64,000 nt of DNA from an uncultured Marinobacterium sp. (GTDB taxonomy: Bacteria; Pseudomonadota; Gammaproteobacteria; Pseudomonadales; Balneatricaceae), in NCBI GenBank assembly GCA_947501565.1, contig CANMWJ010000014.1:1-64000 (forward strand), in the 5' to 3' direction. The position numbers were made by a program, and so were the translations under genes. This document shows positions 1-10,014 of this stretch, piece by piece. The notes under the pieces are model-generated. The model was not told the origin of the DNA. It did no database searches and saw only the letters and a program-made list of their open reading frames with translations. Positions within the stretch are counted from its first letter, which is position 1. Every line of letters begins with the position of its first letter.

Positions 1-563
1 CCAGCGTCGATGTCTGCAACGATTGGCACTACGTGCGTTTCGTGGTTGTCGATCTGGCTCTGGATGTCAGCTTCTTTCGCTGCATCGCCCGCTTCGCGTG
101 CTTTGTCCAGTTCACGGAACAGGCCGCCCAGTTCACGTGCATCAGCCTGACGCAGGAAGGTGTACAGCTCTTCTACCAGGCCAGCAACAGAGGTTTTTTC
201 GTGCATGGACTGGTCTGGCAGAGGACCGAAGTCGGAGCGCAGTGCAGCAACCATCCAGCCGGACAGGTACAGGTAACGACGTTCAGTAGAACCGAAGTGC
301 TTCTTGATGGAGATCAGCTTCTGCTGACCCACAAAACCGTGCCAGCAGCCCAGAGACTGGGTGTACTTGGTTTTGTCTTTGTCGAACTCAGCCATGTCGC
401 GACGCATGATGCCCGCAGTGTACTTAGCGATGTCCAGGCCAGTTTTGAATTTGTTCTGAGCACGCATGCGCGCAGCAGATTCTGGGTTGATGGCATCCCA
501 AGGGCTACCGGCATTCGCTTTCAGTGCGGAGATGCTATCGATATCTTTGTTCAGTGTAGACAT
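1..563 (-). CDS. aceA: Isocitrate lyase, N-terminal part (runs off the window)
   Basis: About 187 N-terminal residues of isocitrate lyase, which splits isocitrate into glyoxylate and succinate in the glyoxylate shunt. The segments SPWDAINPESAARMRAQNKF, YTQSLGCWHGFVGQQKLIS and LYLSGWMVAALRSDFGPLPD match the long (about 530-residue) Pseudomonas-type AceA rather than the shorter E. coli form. The ATG at 563 follows an AAGGA ribosome site. The 3' part, including the active-site cysteine loop, lies outside the window. It diverges from a LysR-type regulator, a layout typical of local control; that the regulator acts on aceA is inference. Confidence 0.95.
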   Translation of the reverse strand, partial: MSTLNKDIDSISALKANAGSPWDAINPESAARMRAQNKFKTGLDIAKYTAGIMRRDMAEFDKDKTKYTQSLGCWHGFVGQQKLISIKKHFGSTERRYLYLSGWMVAALRSDFGPLPDQSMHEKTSVAGLVEELYTFLRQADARELGGLFRELDKAREAGDAAKEADIQSQIDNHETHVVPIVADIDA

Positions 564-659
564 GGTCAATCCTTCATTATTAGGGGGCGGTCTTTCGGAC
601 GACCGCTCAATTCGGGAACAGGATCCATACTAGAGTGCGGCGCAGCATAAATGAAATAA

Positions 660-682
660 ATGATGCTTATCTTGGGTATCAT
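660..682. promoter_or_regulatory. Dyad in the aceA/LysR divergent region, possible LysR operator
   Basis: ATGATGC at 660-666 is mirrored by GTATCAT at 676-682: seven-base arms, one mismatch, nine-base spacer. It lies between two divergent genes, where LysR-type regulators usually bind AT-rich interrupted dyads. The spacing is not the textbook T-N11-A. Role inferred from position. Confidence 0.3.
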
Positions 683-761
683 CAGCGTGAATGTGGTACA
701 TTGGTTTAATGTTTCCAAGGGGTTACAGGGCTATGAAGGTCTGGTTAATAAAGGTGGGCTT

Positions 762-1724
762 ATGAATCTGGAGCGGATCGATCTTAACCTGCTGGTTTAT
801 CTTGATGTGTTGCTGCGTGAGCGGAATGTAACCCGGTCGGCCAGTGCGTTAAGCATCACGCAGCCAGCGATGAGTAACGGTTTGCGTCGCTTGCGGGAGA
901 CGTTTGATGATCCTCTGTTGGTACGTACCAGCGAGGGTATGGTGCCAACCGAACGTGCCAATGAATTGCAGCCGCTTATCCGTCAGGTGTTGGCATCGAT
1001 TGAACAGGCCGTTGAGCCCAATACCGAGTTTGATGCGTCTTCCAGCGAGCGTGTATTCAGGATAATGACCAGCGACTACGGTGAAGCGACGTTGTTACCT
1101 CGCTTGCTCGAGCGGTTGCGAATCGAGGCGCCGGATGTGGTGCTGGATATCCTTACGCCCAGTGATATGAGTTTTCTTGAGGTAGAGCGGGGTCAGGTGG
1201 ATCTGGTCATTAACCGGTTCGATTCGATGCCTCAGTCGTTCCATCAGGTCACGCTATGGCGTGACAGCTTCTCCTGTCTGTTAAGTGCGGATAATCCAAT
1301 TGTTGAGAACTTCTCTCTGGATGCCTATCTTCAGGCCAACCATGTCTGGGTAAGTAAGACCGGTATGGGGGCGGGGATGGGTTTGACGCCAAAAGATACT
1401 AAGCGCTTAGGCTGGGTGGATGAGGCTTTGCGCCGGATCGGCGGTCAGCGGCATATCTCTGTGTTTACCCGTCATTACCAGTCGGCGTCGCTGTTGGCCG
1501 AACAGAAGTCACTGGTCGTTACCATTCCCACAAAGGCCGCGCTGGCTCAGGAGGGCAATCCGAAGCTGGTGATCAAAGAGCCGCCGTTTGAGATCCCACC
1601 GTTTGAACTGAAAATGGCCTGGAGTCCGTTGTTACAGCACAATAGTGCGCACAAGTGGATTCGTCGGTTGATTGTGGAAGTGGCAAAAGAGGTTGAGGGA
1701 GATGTTGCTGCCGATACGGTTTAG
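762..1724 (+). CDS. LysR-family transcriptional regulator
   Basis: A 320-residue LysR-type regulator. An N-terminal winged helix-turn-helix (about residues 5-65, with ASALSITQPAMSNGLRRLRE) is followed by a periplasmic-binding-protein-like effector domain (about 95-300). The NLLVYLDVLLRERNVTRSA start places it near the NodD/PcpR-like branch. The ATG at 762 is preferred over an upstream in-frame start at 660 because AAGGTGGG lies just before it and family members start at this motif. It diverges from aceA, so control of the glyoxylate shunt is plausible but unproven. The effector is unknown. Confidence 0.85.
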   Translation: MNLERIDLNLLVYLDVLLRERNVTRSASALSITQPAMSNGLRRLRETFDDPLLVRTSEGMVPTERANELQPLIRQVLASIEQAVEPNTEFDASSSERVFRIMTSDYGEATLLPRLLERLRIEAPDVVLDILTPSDMSFLEVERGQVDLVINRFDSMPQSFHQVTLWRDSFSCLLSADNPIVENFSLDAYLQANHVWVSKTGMGAGMGLTPKDTKRLGWVDEALRRIGGQRHISVFTRHYQSASLLAEQKSLVVTIPTKAALAQEGNPKLVIKEPPFEIPPFELKMAWSPLLQHNSAHKWIRRLIVEVAKEVEGDVAADTV

Positions 1725-1734
1725 TATCGGCAGC
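1707..1734. terminator. Perfect 11-bp stem between convergent LysR and roxA
   Basis: GCTGCCGATAC (1707-1717) and GTATCGGCAGC (1724-1734) form a perfect stem with a six-base loop that contains the start of the LysR stop codon. No T-run follows on either strand, so a classical intrinsic terminator is not certain. It could protect the 3' ends of the two converging transcripts. Confidence 0.4.
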
Positions 1735-1749
1735 GGTAGCGGGTTACGA

Positions 1750-2913
1750 TTATTCGCAGTAAACGGAGCCGTTATTCAGCAGTTCTACGAGAAGCGTCAG
1801 GGCGTCGTCGCTCCACTCTCCCTGGTTGATCACAATGTTCGGATTCTGGCAGAGAGATGTTGCCAGTGAGCAGGTTACGCCTGAGCATTCAAAGCTTTTG
1901 CCGTCCGCAAACAGACGAACAATGCTTTCACCAAGTTGGTAATAAGAGAAACGACTGCCTTCATTGCGCGACAGAAGCAGATCACCGTCGGCCAGTGCAG
2001 CTTGCAGTTGAGCCAGTTCAATCTCTTCATCCGCACTCTGGTCCAGGTCCGGGTATTTCGGATCGGTAACAAACTCTCCCAGCCACTGTGATAGCTGCTT
2101 ATCGTCGTTCAGGTACTGGTTAAAGATATCGCGTACCTGTTGCAGCGCCTCTGGGCCGATCTGCCCTGGGTTGGCTTGCAGCGCCAGGCCCGGATCGGTG
2201 TAACGGGATTCAGAGGTGAGCTTTTCGCCGACAAAATCGGTGAAGCTACGCAGAATCTCCGCATGAGAAGGCGCTCGGAAACCCACTGAGTAGGTCATGC
2301 AATCGTCGCTTTCGCTAACACCGTTATGACCGACCTGAGGGGGGATATAAAGCATGTCACCCGGTTCCAGGACCCAGGTGTGTTCGGGTTCCCAGTCCGG
2401 GATGATCATCACCGGCATATTAGGGCGGCGAGGGGAGTTCTGGTCAAAGAAGCCTCCCACCTCCCAGCGACGTTTGCCCTGAGTCTGAATCAGGAAAACG
2501 TCATAGTTATCGTAATGGGGGCCCACCCCTCCGCCCTGGCTGGCGAAGCTGACCATCAGGTCGTCATAGCGCCAGTTCGGGATAAATCGGAACTGTTCGA
2601 CCAGATCCGTTGCTTCCGGCACCCAGTGGTCAACTGCCTGTACCAGCAGCGTCCAGTTTTTCTCCGGAAGTTCTGCAAAGGTTTCTTCGTTAAAGGGACC
2701 GTGTTGCAGTTCCCAATCGTCATTTTCCGGGTTCTGTACGACCAGACGCGCTTCGACATCCTCTTCGCATGCAAGGCCTGCAAGCTCATCAGGACCTACT
2801 GGTGCTTCCAGATCCGGAAAGGCGTTGCGGATCAGCAGCGGTTTCTTCTGCCAGTACTCCTGCAGAAAGGTTTCGACGGAGATGTTGCCAAAAGGGGAGG
2901 GTTGCTCTGTCAT
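1750..2913 (-). CDS. roxA: Ribosomal protein uL16 arginine hydroxylase (JmjC/cupin oxygenase)
   Basis: A 387-residue JmjC-type 2-oxoglutarate/Fe(II) oxygenase of the YcfD/RoxA family (E. coli 373 residues), which hydroxylates an arginine of ribosomal protein uL16. The iron triad is visible: H133 and D135 in GPHYDNYDVFL and H196 in PPQVGHNGV. The N-terminal KKPLLIRNAFP and C-terminal winged-helix region fit the family. The ATG at 2913 overlaps the upstream small gene's stop by one base (TAATG), so the two are translationally coupled. An open frame continues upstream of this start but is not family-like. Confidence 0.9.
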   Translation of the reverse strand: MTEQPSPFGNISVETFLQEYWQKKPLLIRNAFPDLEAPVGPDELAGLACEEDVEARLVVQNPENDDWELQHGPFNEETFAELPEKNWTLLVQAVDHWVPEATDLVEQFRFIPNWRYDDLMVSFASQGGGVGPHYDNYDVFLIQTQGKRRWEVGGFFDQNSPRRPNMPVMIIPDWEPEHTWVLEPGDMLYIPPQVGHNGVSESDDCMTYSVGFRAPSHAEILRSFTDFVGEKLTSESRYTDPGLALQANPGQIGPEALQQVRDIFNQYLNDDKQLSQWLGEFVTDPKYPDLDQSADEEIELAQLQAALADGDLLLSRNEGSRFSYYQLGESIVRLFADGKSFECSGVTCSLATSLCQNPNIVINQGEWSDDALTLLVELLNNGSVYCE

Positions 2914-3182
2914 TAGCCGATAATTCCTGCCAGACGGTCTACGGACTCTTCCAGTTCGCCCATTACCTTGCGCATATCGCGGGCAGACAATGCTGCCATG
3001 CGGTTGTTGCCAACGAGACGAACGCACTTCTGGATGCTTGTCATACACTCGGAGATGCTGGCTGCATCATATTCCAGGCGGCGGGATTGATCGTGTGCAG
3101 CCTGGATGCCACCGCGCAGTTGATCCATGTGAGCGCGAAGTTCGTCGGTTTGTTTAAGCAGAGAAGCAAGATCTTGATGCAT
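2913..3182 (-). CDS. Small helical protein of unknown function
   Basis: An 89-residue protein I do not recognise. It is predicted almost entirely helical, with heptad-like stretches (ASLLKQTDELRAHMDQLRGG and RKVMGELEESVDRLAGI) suggesting a coiled coil. It has two cysteines and no signal peptide or membrane segment. The ATG at 3182 has an upstream TGGA; a TTG twelve bases earlier is the alternative start. It is coupled to roxA by a TAATG overlap, so it is real and probably cotranscribed, but nothing shows a functional link. Confidence 0.7.
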   Translation of the reverse strand: MHQDLASLLKQTDELRAHMDQLRGGIQAAHDQSRRLEYDAASISECMTSIQKCVRLVGNNRMAALSARDMRKVMGELEESVDRLAGIIG

Positions 3183-3211
3183 AGCGATTTCCAAAAAATG
3201 AATAGAGTCCG

Positions 3212-3934
3212 TCAGGACTTCTCGTTATCAAGTGTTTCTTCGACGGAGGCTAAGATTCCGCGCAACATATTCAGTTCCGTTTTTTCAGGCCGCGAGCGGT
3301 TGAAATAACGGTGCAGTTTCTCCAGCACCTTTCCCTGATGCTGTGGAATGATGAAGTTGGTGCGTCTTAGAACCCGTTCGAGGTGCTCGTAGAATAAACC
3401 CATATCTTTATGGAGGGGATATTCTTGCTGCGGATACTGCGTGTCATCGCGATTGGATTCCATCCATAATTCGTAGCACATCACCTGAACCGCCTGGGAG
3501 ATGTTCATCACCGGGTATTCGGGATTGGATGGAATAAACACGTGGTAGTTGCACTGTTGAAGTTCGCTATTGTGCAATCCCATGGTCTCACGGCCAAAGA
3601 CAATCGCCACCTTGCCCTGTCGGGCTTCTCCCACGGCCTTGGCCGCACAGTCGCGAGCATCCAGCTGAGGTAGATTGAAGGTGCGGTTGCGTGCGCTGGT
3701 ACCGATTACCAGCTGACAGTTGCTGATCGCTTCCTCCATTGAGCCAACGATATGTGCGCTCTCCAGCAGGTCTTTAGCGCCTGCTGCACGGGACACGGCT
3801 TCCTCGTTCGGGTAGTCGTTGGGTTCTACCAGCCAGAGATCGCTAAGCCCCATATTTTTCATAGCACGGGCAACTGCACCCACGTTACCGGGGTGGAAGG
3901 TATTGATCAGAACAATTCGAATGTTGTTGAGCAT
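3212..3934 (-). CDS. trmJ: tRNA (cytidine/uridine-32-2'-O)-methyltransferase TrmJ
   Basis: A SpoU/SPOUT-family methyltransferase, 240 residues from the ATG at 3934 (E. coli TrmJ has 246). It 2'-O-methylates position 32 of tRNA using S-adenosylmethionine. Hallmarks are FHPGNVGAVARAMKNMGL near the N-terminus, IVFGRETMGL and the trefoil-knot motif NPEYPVMNISQAVQVMCYE. An in-frame ATG at 3949 overlaps the upstream hydrolase stop, but the E. coli protein begins at MLQNIRIVL, matching MLNNIRIVL here, so 3934 is preferred. In some Gammaproteobacteria trmJ precedes iscR; here it does not. Confidence 0.9.
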   Translation of the reverse strand: MLNNIRIVLINTFHPGNVGAVARAMKNMGLSDLWLVEPNDYPNEEAVSRAAGAKDLLESAHIVGSMEEAISNCQLVIGTSARNRTFNLPQLDARDCAAKAVGEARQGKVAIVFGRETMGLHNSELQQCNYHVFIPSNPEYPVMNISQAVQVMCYELWMESNRDDTQYPQQEYPLHKDMGLFYEHLERVLRRTNFIIPQHQGKVLEKLHRYFNRSRPEKTELNMLRGILASVEETLDNEKS

Positions 3935-3941
3935 AGATGGA

Positions 3942-4784
3942 TCAGGCATTACTCAGTTGTGTTACAAAACGGCGCACATCATAGACGAAACGTTCCCGAT
4001 GCCAAAGTTGTGGTGAGTGATCGGAATTCTCATAGATATGCAGTTCGGCGTCCTTGATATTTGTCGCTACCCACTCCGCGAGGGTTGTGGAGTAGAACTG
4101 GCTTTCATCGCCGTAGATCAGCAGGGCAGGCACATCGATCGTATCCATGACGTCACGATAATCCTGCGCTGTCAGGGATTGCCAGCAGGCAGTAAGGATC
4201 GGACCTGGTAGCTGCTGCAGGTATTCGCGCATCTGCTGGAAACCACGTGAATTACGCTCGAAGTTTTCGCGTGAGCGCTTGTTGTTGCCGAACGCAACCA
4301 GCTCCAATACGCCTTCAGCAAAGTTTTCTGACAGGCGCTGAATCAGCTGTTGGTTCTTGTCGGTCGGGAAGTTGCTGTAGATGCCATGTGGCCAGCTTTC
4401 ATCCGTTACCAGCTTCGGTGATTGATCAACAATGCAAAGACCGCCCAAGCGGTCAGTACCAAACTGGCGGATATATTCCCAACTGGTCAGCGCCCCCATG
4501 GAGTGTCCTACCAGCACCACATCCTGCAGGTCGTATTTCTCGATCAGCTGCTGCAGATCTTTAGCCATCAGCTGTATATGGGTATCACAGTCCTCTGGAT
4601 ACTCATGGTCGCCATGTCCGCGCGCATCCCAGCAGAACACCTGAAAGTGATCGGCCAGTTCTGATGCGAAAGGCAGCCATTCGCGGGCGCTGGCGGTCCA
4701 GCCGTGCAGGAAGATGATCGGGCGTCCGTGGCCGATGCTGATGTAGCGGATCGAAGTGCCGTCCGGTGCGGTGAATTTTTCCAT
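3942..4784 (-). CDS. Alpha/beta-fold hydrolase
   Basis: A 280-residue alpha/beta hydrolase. It has the oxyanion-hole motif HGWTASAREW (from residue 27), the nucleophile elbow VGHSMGA with S95, a candidate acid D226 in IYGDES and the catalytic histidine H256 in NSDHSPQLW. There is no signal peptide, so it is cytosolic. The fold covers esterases, lipases, epoxide hydrolases and others, so the substrate cannot be assigned. It ends just inside the trmJ upstream region and shares its direction, suggesting cotranscription. Confidence 0.85.
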   Translation of the reverse strand: MEKFTAPDGTSIRYISIGHGRPIIFLHGWTASAREWLPFASELADHFQVFCWDARGHGDHEYPEDCDTHIQLMAKDLQQLIEKYDLQDVVLVGHSMGALTSWEYIRQFGTDRLGGLCIVDQSPKLVTDESWPHGIYSNFPTDKNQQLIQRLSENFAEGVLELVAFGNNKRSRENFERNSRGFQQMREYLQQLPGPILTACWQSLTAQDYRDVMDTIDVPALLIYGDESQFYSTTLAEWVATNIKDAELHIYENSDHSPQLWHRERFVYDVRRFVTQLSNA

Positions 4785-4810
4785 AGGGTGTATCGCTGTC
4801 TAAATAAAAG

Positions 4811-4843
4811 TCAGAAAAAACGGGGCGCTAGGCCCCGTTTTTA
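4811..4843 (-). terminator. Intrinsic terminator of purB
   Basis: AACGGGGC (4819-4826) pairs with GCCCCGTT (4832-4839). An A-run before the stem on the plus strand gives a T-run for minus-strand transcripts, placing it just after purB. A shorter T-run on the other side makes it weakly bidirectional. Confidence 0.85.
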
Positions 4844-4860
4844 ATATGTTTCAGTAACGA

Positions 4861-6267
<1,407 letters not shown>

Positions 6268-6371
6268 TTATACCGAAAAAACCACGTTAGCTGTAGGGAA
6301 GACGGTAACAACTGTGCGACTTTCTGTGTAAGCGAACACAGAACTGTTTATGTGGCTTTGGAGAGGTGTGG

Positions 6372-6398
6372 GGGGAGTCTCTATTCAGAGGACTCCCC
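6372..6398 (-). terminator. Hairpin downstream of hflD
   Basis: GGGGAGTC (6372-6379) pairs with GACTCCCC (6391-6398), 14 bases past the hflD stop. It lacks a clear T-run on the minus strand, so it may slow or protect rather than end the mnmA-hflD transcript ahead of purB. Confidence 0.45.
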
Positions 6399-6412
6399 TT
6401 GTTCTGGGTAAC

Positions 6413-7084
6413 TTATTTGTTCGCCAGAATTTTGTTCAGCGAGGGGCGAACCCGGGACTTAAAGAAGAACAGGTGCCAACGTTTACCGCCCACCTGACGC
6501 CACAGCATCGCTGCGCGAATACCGGCGAGCAGCAGGCCTCGAATTTTGGCTGCGTTTTCAGCGTTTTGCAGGTGGCGTGGATCGCCGCCGACCTGAATGC
6601 GGAAACTGAAGGTGCTGATGGTTTCCTGATAGAGGCTGGCCAGGTTGGACACTACGTTCGGATGGCAGAAAGTGGATGGGTTGTTCAGCGGGTTTTCATC
6701 ATCCGGATTGAAGTAGCGCGCTTGTTCCTGAATCTGATCCAGTCGGTTGCCGACTGCAGAGAGCATCTCGCCGTTGGCGCTAAGCTTGCGCTCCAGATAC
6801 ATCATGCTTAGGGCGTAGCGTACGATATCTTTGTTGTGTTCGGAGCGCTTCTTCTCCACCAGATCCTGCAGGTTGCGCAAACCAAGCTGAAGGTTGTAAG
6901 GCAGGTCGTGAACGCCGCCGAAGATCTCTTCAGTGGTCTTTGGATTGGTCACGAACAGGCTGTAGAACGACGTCTCCAGACTGTTCTGGGGGACCATGCC
7001 TCGGGTGGCTATCTGTTCAACCAGCGCTGCCGCCTGAAACAGGGCGGCCAGGGCAACGGTTTGTTCGTCGTGCTTGCGCGACAT
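6413..7084 (-). CDS. hflD: High-frequency lysogenization protein HflD homologue
   Basis: A 223-residue HflD homologue (E. coli 213), a peripheral inner-membrane-associated helical protein. In E. coli it is known for binding phage lambda CII; its housekeeping role is unclear. Family features are VALAALFQAAALVEQIATRG at the N-terminus and KIRGLLLAGIRAAMLWRQVGG with the conserved arginine and tryptophan near the C-terminus. The start at 7084 overlaps the mnmA stop (TGATG), giving translational coupling. The pairing mnmA-hflD is conserved across Gammaproteobacteria. Confidence 0.92.
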   Translation of the reverse strand: MSRKHDEQTVALAALFQAAALVEQIATRGMVPQNSLETSFYSLFVTNPKTTEEIFGGVHDLPYNLQLGLRNLQDLVEKKRSEHNKDIVRYALSMMYLERKLSANGEMLSAVGNRLDQIQEQARYFNPDDENPLNNPSTFCHPNVVSNLASLYQETISTFSFRIQVGGDPRHLQNAENAAKIRGLLLAGIRAAMLWRQVGGKRWHLFFFKSRVRPSLNKILANK

Positions 7085-8205
7085 CAGGCAGGCTCCTTTA
7101 ATTCTTCTTTTTTGCCAGTATTCTCTATGACGCCACCACCGAGGCAAATATCACCATCGTAGAAGACGACGGATTGTCCGGGGGTGATTGCACGCTGCGG
7201 CTCATCAAAGGTTACAACATATTCGTTGCGTTCATTACGAGTAAGGGTGCAGCCCTGATCGGCCTGACGATAGCGGATCTTGGCTTTGCAGCTGAACGGG
7301 GCGTCCGGCGCTTCGCCGCTGATCCAGAAAATATCAGATGCAGTGAGCCAGTCGGTGAATAGCAGATCGTTCTGTTTGCCCTGTACGGCGATCAGTACGT
7401 TGCGTTCCAGATCTTTGTCGGCGACAAACCATGGCGCTTCCGGATGGTTTTTCAGGCCGCCGATATGCAGCCCCTGACGCTGACCGATGGTGTAGTACAT
7501 CAGGCCCGCGTGTTCGCCAATCTCTTCACCTTCCGGTGTTTCGATCTTGCCCGGCTGAGCCGGCAGGTACTGCTGCAGGAAGTCCTTGAAGCGACGCTCG
7601 CCGATAAAGCAGATACCGGTGCTGTCTTTCTTGTTGTGAGTGATCAGGTCGTGCTCTTCGGCCAGGCGACGTACTTCCGGTTTCTCCAGTTCGCCCACTG
7701 GGAACAGCGATTGTGCCAGCTCTTCGGTGCCCACTTGGTGCAGGAAGTAGCTCTGGTCCTTGTTGCCGTCCAGGCCTTTCAGTAGCGCAGCTTTACCGTC
7801 CACCTCGCCACGGCGGGTGTAGTGTCCAGTGGCGATCAGGTCAGCGCCAAGCTCTCTGGCGTATTCCAGAAACGCTTTGAACTTGATCTCGCGGTTACAG
7901 AGGATATCTGGGTTTGGGGTGCGGCCCGCTTTGTACTCTTCCAGAAAGTGCTCAAAGACATTATCCCAGTACTCTGCAGCAAAATTGGCTTTGTGCAGAT
8001 GTATGCCCAGCTTGTCACACACCGCTTGCGCGTCGGCCAGGTCGTCCTTGGCGGTACAGTACTCTGTGCCGTCATCTTCATCCCAGTTTTTCATAAACAG
8101 GCCTTCGACCTGGTAACCCTGCTGCATCAGTAGCAGGGCAGAAACTGAGGAGTCCACGCCGCCGGACATGCCGACGATTACTTTAGTATTAGCGGTGTCT
8201 GTCAT
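7084..8205 (-). CDS. mnmA: tRNA-specific 2-thiouridylase MnmA
   Basis: A 373-residue MnmA. It adenylates and thiolates U34 of tRNA-Lys, tRNA-Glu and tRNA-Gln, taking sulfur from the Tus relay. The N-terminal PP-loop GMSGGVDSS (12-20) is intact. So are both catalytic cysteines: C103 in [12 protein letters not shown] and C199 in [11 protein letters not shown]. The central GHYTR and C-terminal barrel ([15 protein letters not shown]) fit the family. It lies 17 bases after nudJ and overlaps hflD by one base, so nudJ-mnmA-hflD is an operon. Confidence 0.97.
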   Translation of the reverse strand: MTDTANTKVIVGMSGGVDSSVSALLLMQQGYQVEGLFMKNWDEDDGTEYCTAKDDLADAQAVCDKLGIHLHKANFAAEYWDNVFEHFLEEYKAGRTPNPDILCNREIKFKAFLEYARELGADLIATGHYTRRGEVDGKAALLKGLDGNKDQSYFLHQVGTEELAQSLFPVGELEKPEVRRLAEEHDLITHNKKDSTGICFIGERRFKDFLQQYLPAQPGKIETPEGEEIGEHAGLMYYTIGQRQGLHIGGLKNHPEAPWFVADKDLERNVLIAVQGKQNDLLFTDWLTASDIFWISGEAPDAPFSCKAKIRYRQADQGCTLTRNERNEYVVTFDEPQRAITPGQSVVFYDGDICLGGGVIENTGKKEELKEPA

Positions 8206-8222
8206 TTAGGGTCGTTCTGTTC

Positions 8223-8672
8223 TTAATCAAGCTGTTCGAAGACAAAATCCACCGGAAAGGATCTGCCTGCAAGGTAATCGTCGATGCATTTCAGTACCGT
8301 CGGGCTGCGCAGTTGGTCGGCGCGTTCAGCCAGTTCATCACGGGTCAGCCATAAAGCCTGGATGATACCGTCATCCAGAGGGCTGTCCGGATGGTGCTCG
8401 ACAGCTTCGGCTGCATAGCAGAGGCGGTGGTACGTTATGTTGCTGTTGCCGGATTTATAAGCGTACATGCCGACCAGATTTTTCAGTTCTACCTGCCAGC
8501 CTGTCTCTTCCATGGTTTCGCGCACGGCCGCGTCTGCGAAGTATTCGTTCTCTTCGAGGTGACCTGCGGGCTGATTGAGCACAACGCGGCCACTGGATAC
8601 CTCTTCAACCATCAGAAAGCGGCCATCGCGTTCAACGATTGTGGCAACGGTTGCGTGTGGCGTCCAACACAT
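8223..8672 (-). CDS. nudJ: NUDIX hydrolase NudJ (phosphatase)
   Basis: A 149-residue NUDIX protein of the NudJ/YmfB type, which in E. coli hydrolyses nucleoside tri- and diphosphates and thiamine pyrophosphate precursors. The Nudix box is complete, starting GHLEENEYFADAAVRETMEE and followed by TGW, with the metal-binding REtmEE core. NQPAGHLE before it is typical of NudJ. It is the first gene of nudJ-mnmA-hflD and diverges from moaE across about 120 bases that must hold both promoters. Confidence 0.9.
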   Translation of the reverse strand: MCWTPHATVATIVERDGRFLMVEEVSSGRVVLNQPAGHLEENEYFADAAVRETMEETGWQVELKNLVGMYAYKSGNSNITYHRLCYAAEAVEHHPDSPLDDGIIQALWLTRDELAERADQLRSPTVLKCIDDYLAGRSFPVDFVFEQLD

Positions 8673-8795
8673 AGTGTTTCCCTTAACATCGGTAAAGGCG
8701 CAAACCTTACCATTAATGTTATGATTTTTCCTGTGGTGTCATTCATTTCGCAGCTGGTTTGCGGATGAAGACTTTGGTTTTTTTGAGGTATTTGC

Positions 8796-9251
8796 ATGTC
8801 CCGTACAGTGATTCAGGTTCAGACGGAAGATTTTGATATTGGTGCGCTTTCCGAGCAGGTGCGCGCAGACGATGCCACCAGTGGTGCGATTGTTACCTTT
8901 ACCGGTATCGTGCGGGAGATGGAGCAGGGTGATCATCTGGAAGCACTTTTTCTGGAGCACTATCCAGGTATGACGGAAAAGGCACTGGAGAAGATTGCGG
9001 ATCAGGCGCGTGAGCGTTGGTCGCTGGGCAACATCATCATTGTTCATCGTGTTGGCGAACTGCGCCTCAACGAAAACATCGTGTTTGTCGGTGTTGGTAG
9101 CGCACACCGTGATAATGCGTTTCAGGCGGCGCGCTTCATTATGGATTATCTGAAGCGTGATGCGCCGTTCTGGAAAAAAGAGATCACCAATGTGGGAGAG
9201 CAGTGGGTCGAGCAGAAAAAGACCGACCTGGACGCCGCTGAAGACTGGTAA
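8796..9251 (+). CDS. moaE: Molybdopterin synthase catalytic subunit MoaE
   Basis: A 151-residue MoaE, the large subunit of molybdopterin synthase. It transfers sulfur from thiocarboxylated MoaD to cyclic pyranopterin monophosphate. Catalytic lysines K120 and K127 sit in MDYLKRDAPFWKKE, and R40 in TFTGIVRE is conserved. A GAGG ribosome site precedes the ATG. Unlike E. coli moaABCDE, no moaD or other moa gene is adjacent, so the partner must be encoded elsewhere. Its stop codon directly abuts the stop of the converging rluE. Confidence 0.95.
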   Translation: MSRTVIQVQTEDFDIGALSEQVRADDATSGAIVTFTGIVREMEQGDHLEALFLEHYPGMTEKALEKIADQARERWSLGNIIIVHRVGELRLNENIVFVGVGSAHRDNAFQAARFIMDYLKRDAPFWKKEITNVGEQWVEQKKTDLDAAEDW

Positions 9252-9875
9252 TCAGCGGCGAGACCGGCGCCGTTGCGGGGTGGTACGAGAAGGATGTTTT
9301 CTTTGCTGCCCTGTTCTGCGCTTCGGCGCGGGCAGGTTGATCTCCTCTTTCCTGTATTCCCCTTGCTGGATGCCATCGAGCGTCCAGTTACCAATTGCAT
9401 AGCGAATCAGTCGTAACGTTGGGAATCCAACAGCTGCGGTCATGCGTCTGATCTGTCGATTACGTCCCTCGGATATTCTTATCTCCAGCCAGCTGGTCGG
9501 CTGGTTTTTTCGTTCCCGGATCGGTGGGTTACGTGGCCACACGTTTGGCTCATCTATCGCTAGGGCCTTAGCGGGGCGCGTCATACCATCTTTGAGTTCC
9601 ACCCCTTTGCGCAGCTGCTGAAGTGCGTCTTGGGTTATCTCCCCCTCAACCTGAACCCAGTAGGTTTTCTCCATCTTAAACTTCGGATGGGCGAGCTGAT
9701 GCTGTACGTTGCCGTCATCGGTCAGTAGCAAAAGGCCTTCTGAATCGTAATCGAGTCGCCCGGCAGCATAGACCCCTTTCTCCTTTACGTAGCTGGCAAG
9801 GGTGTCACGGCCTTCATTGTCGGTGAACTGAGAAAGTACGTGGAACGGTTTGTTGAGCAAAAAAACAGTGGACAT
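9252..9875 (-). CDS. rluE: 23S rRNA pseudouridine(2457) synthase RluE
   Basis: A 207-residue RsuA-family pseudouridine synthase. The catalytic aspartate lies in [12 protein letters not shown], and [21 protein letters not shown] is typical of RluE. It modifies U2457 of 23S rRNA. It lacks the N-terminal S4 domain, as RluE does. It ends in a very basic tail rich in R, K, P and T (from about residue 183), likely disordered and RNA-binding. It converges on moaE with no bases between the stop codons. Confidence 0.92.
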   Translation of the reverse strand: MSTVFLLNKPFHVLSQFTDNEGRDTLASYVKEKGVYAAGRLDYDSEGLLLLTDDGNVQHQLAHPKFKMEKTYWVQVEGEITQDALQQLRKGVELKDGMTRPAKALAIDEPNVWPRNPPIRERKNQPTSWLEIRISEGRNRQIRRMTAAVGFPTLRLIRYAIGNWTLDGIQQGEYRKEEINLPAPKRRTGQQRKHPSRTTPQRRRSRR

Positions 9876-9906
9876 CGGTGAGTCTTATAACGGAAACGGG
9901 GATATG

Positions 9907-9931
9907 GCCTGAGCCAACGGCTCAGTCAGGC
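9907..9931. promoter_or_regulatory. Nested dyad upstream of icd
   Basis: CTGAGCC (9909-9915) and GGCTCAG (9919-9925) form a perfect dyad with a three-base centre. It is nested with GCCTGA (9907-9912) and TCAGGC (9926-9931). The site lies in the rluE/icd divergent region, about 85 bases before icd, with TATATT close downstream that could be a -10 box. Operator or RNA hairpin; not resolved by eye. Confidence 0.3.
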
Positions 9932-10014
9932 TGTGCTATATATTACACGCTGCTTCAGATAATTCTAAGAATGCAATCGGGCCTCGGCAGGCTCGTCAGC
10001 TAATGGAGATGGTT

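Noticed and set aside
33-650. Long open frame opposite aceA
   Set aside because: It is the antisense shadow of isocitrate lyase, whose conserved motifs are unmistakable on the minus strand.
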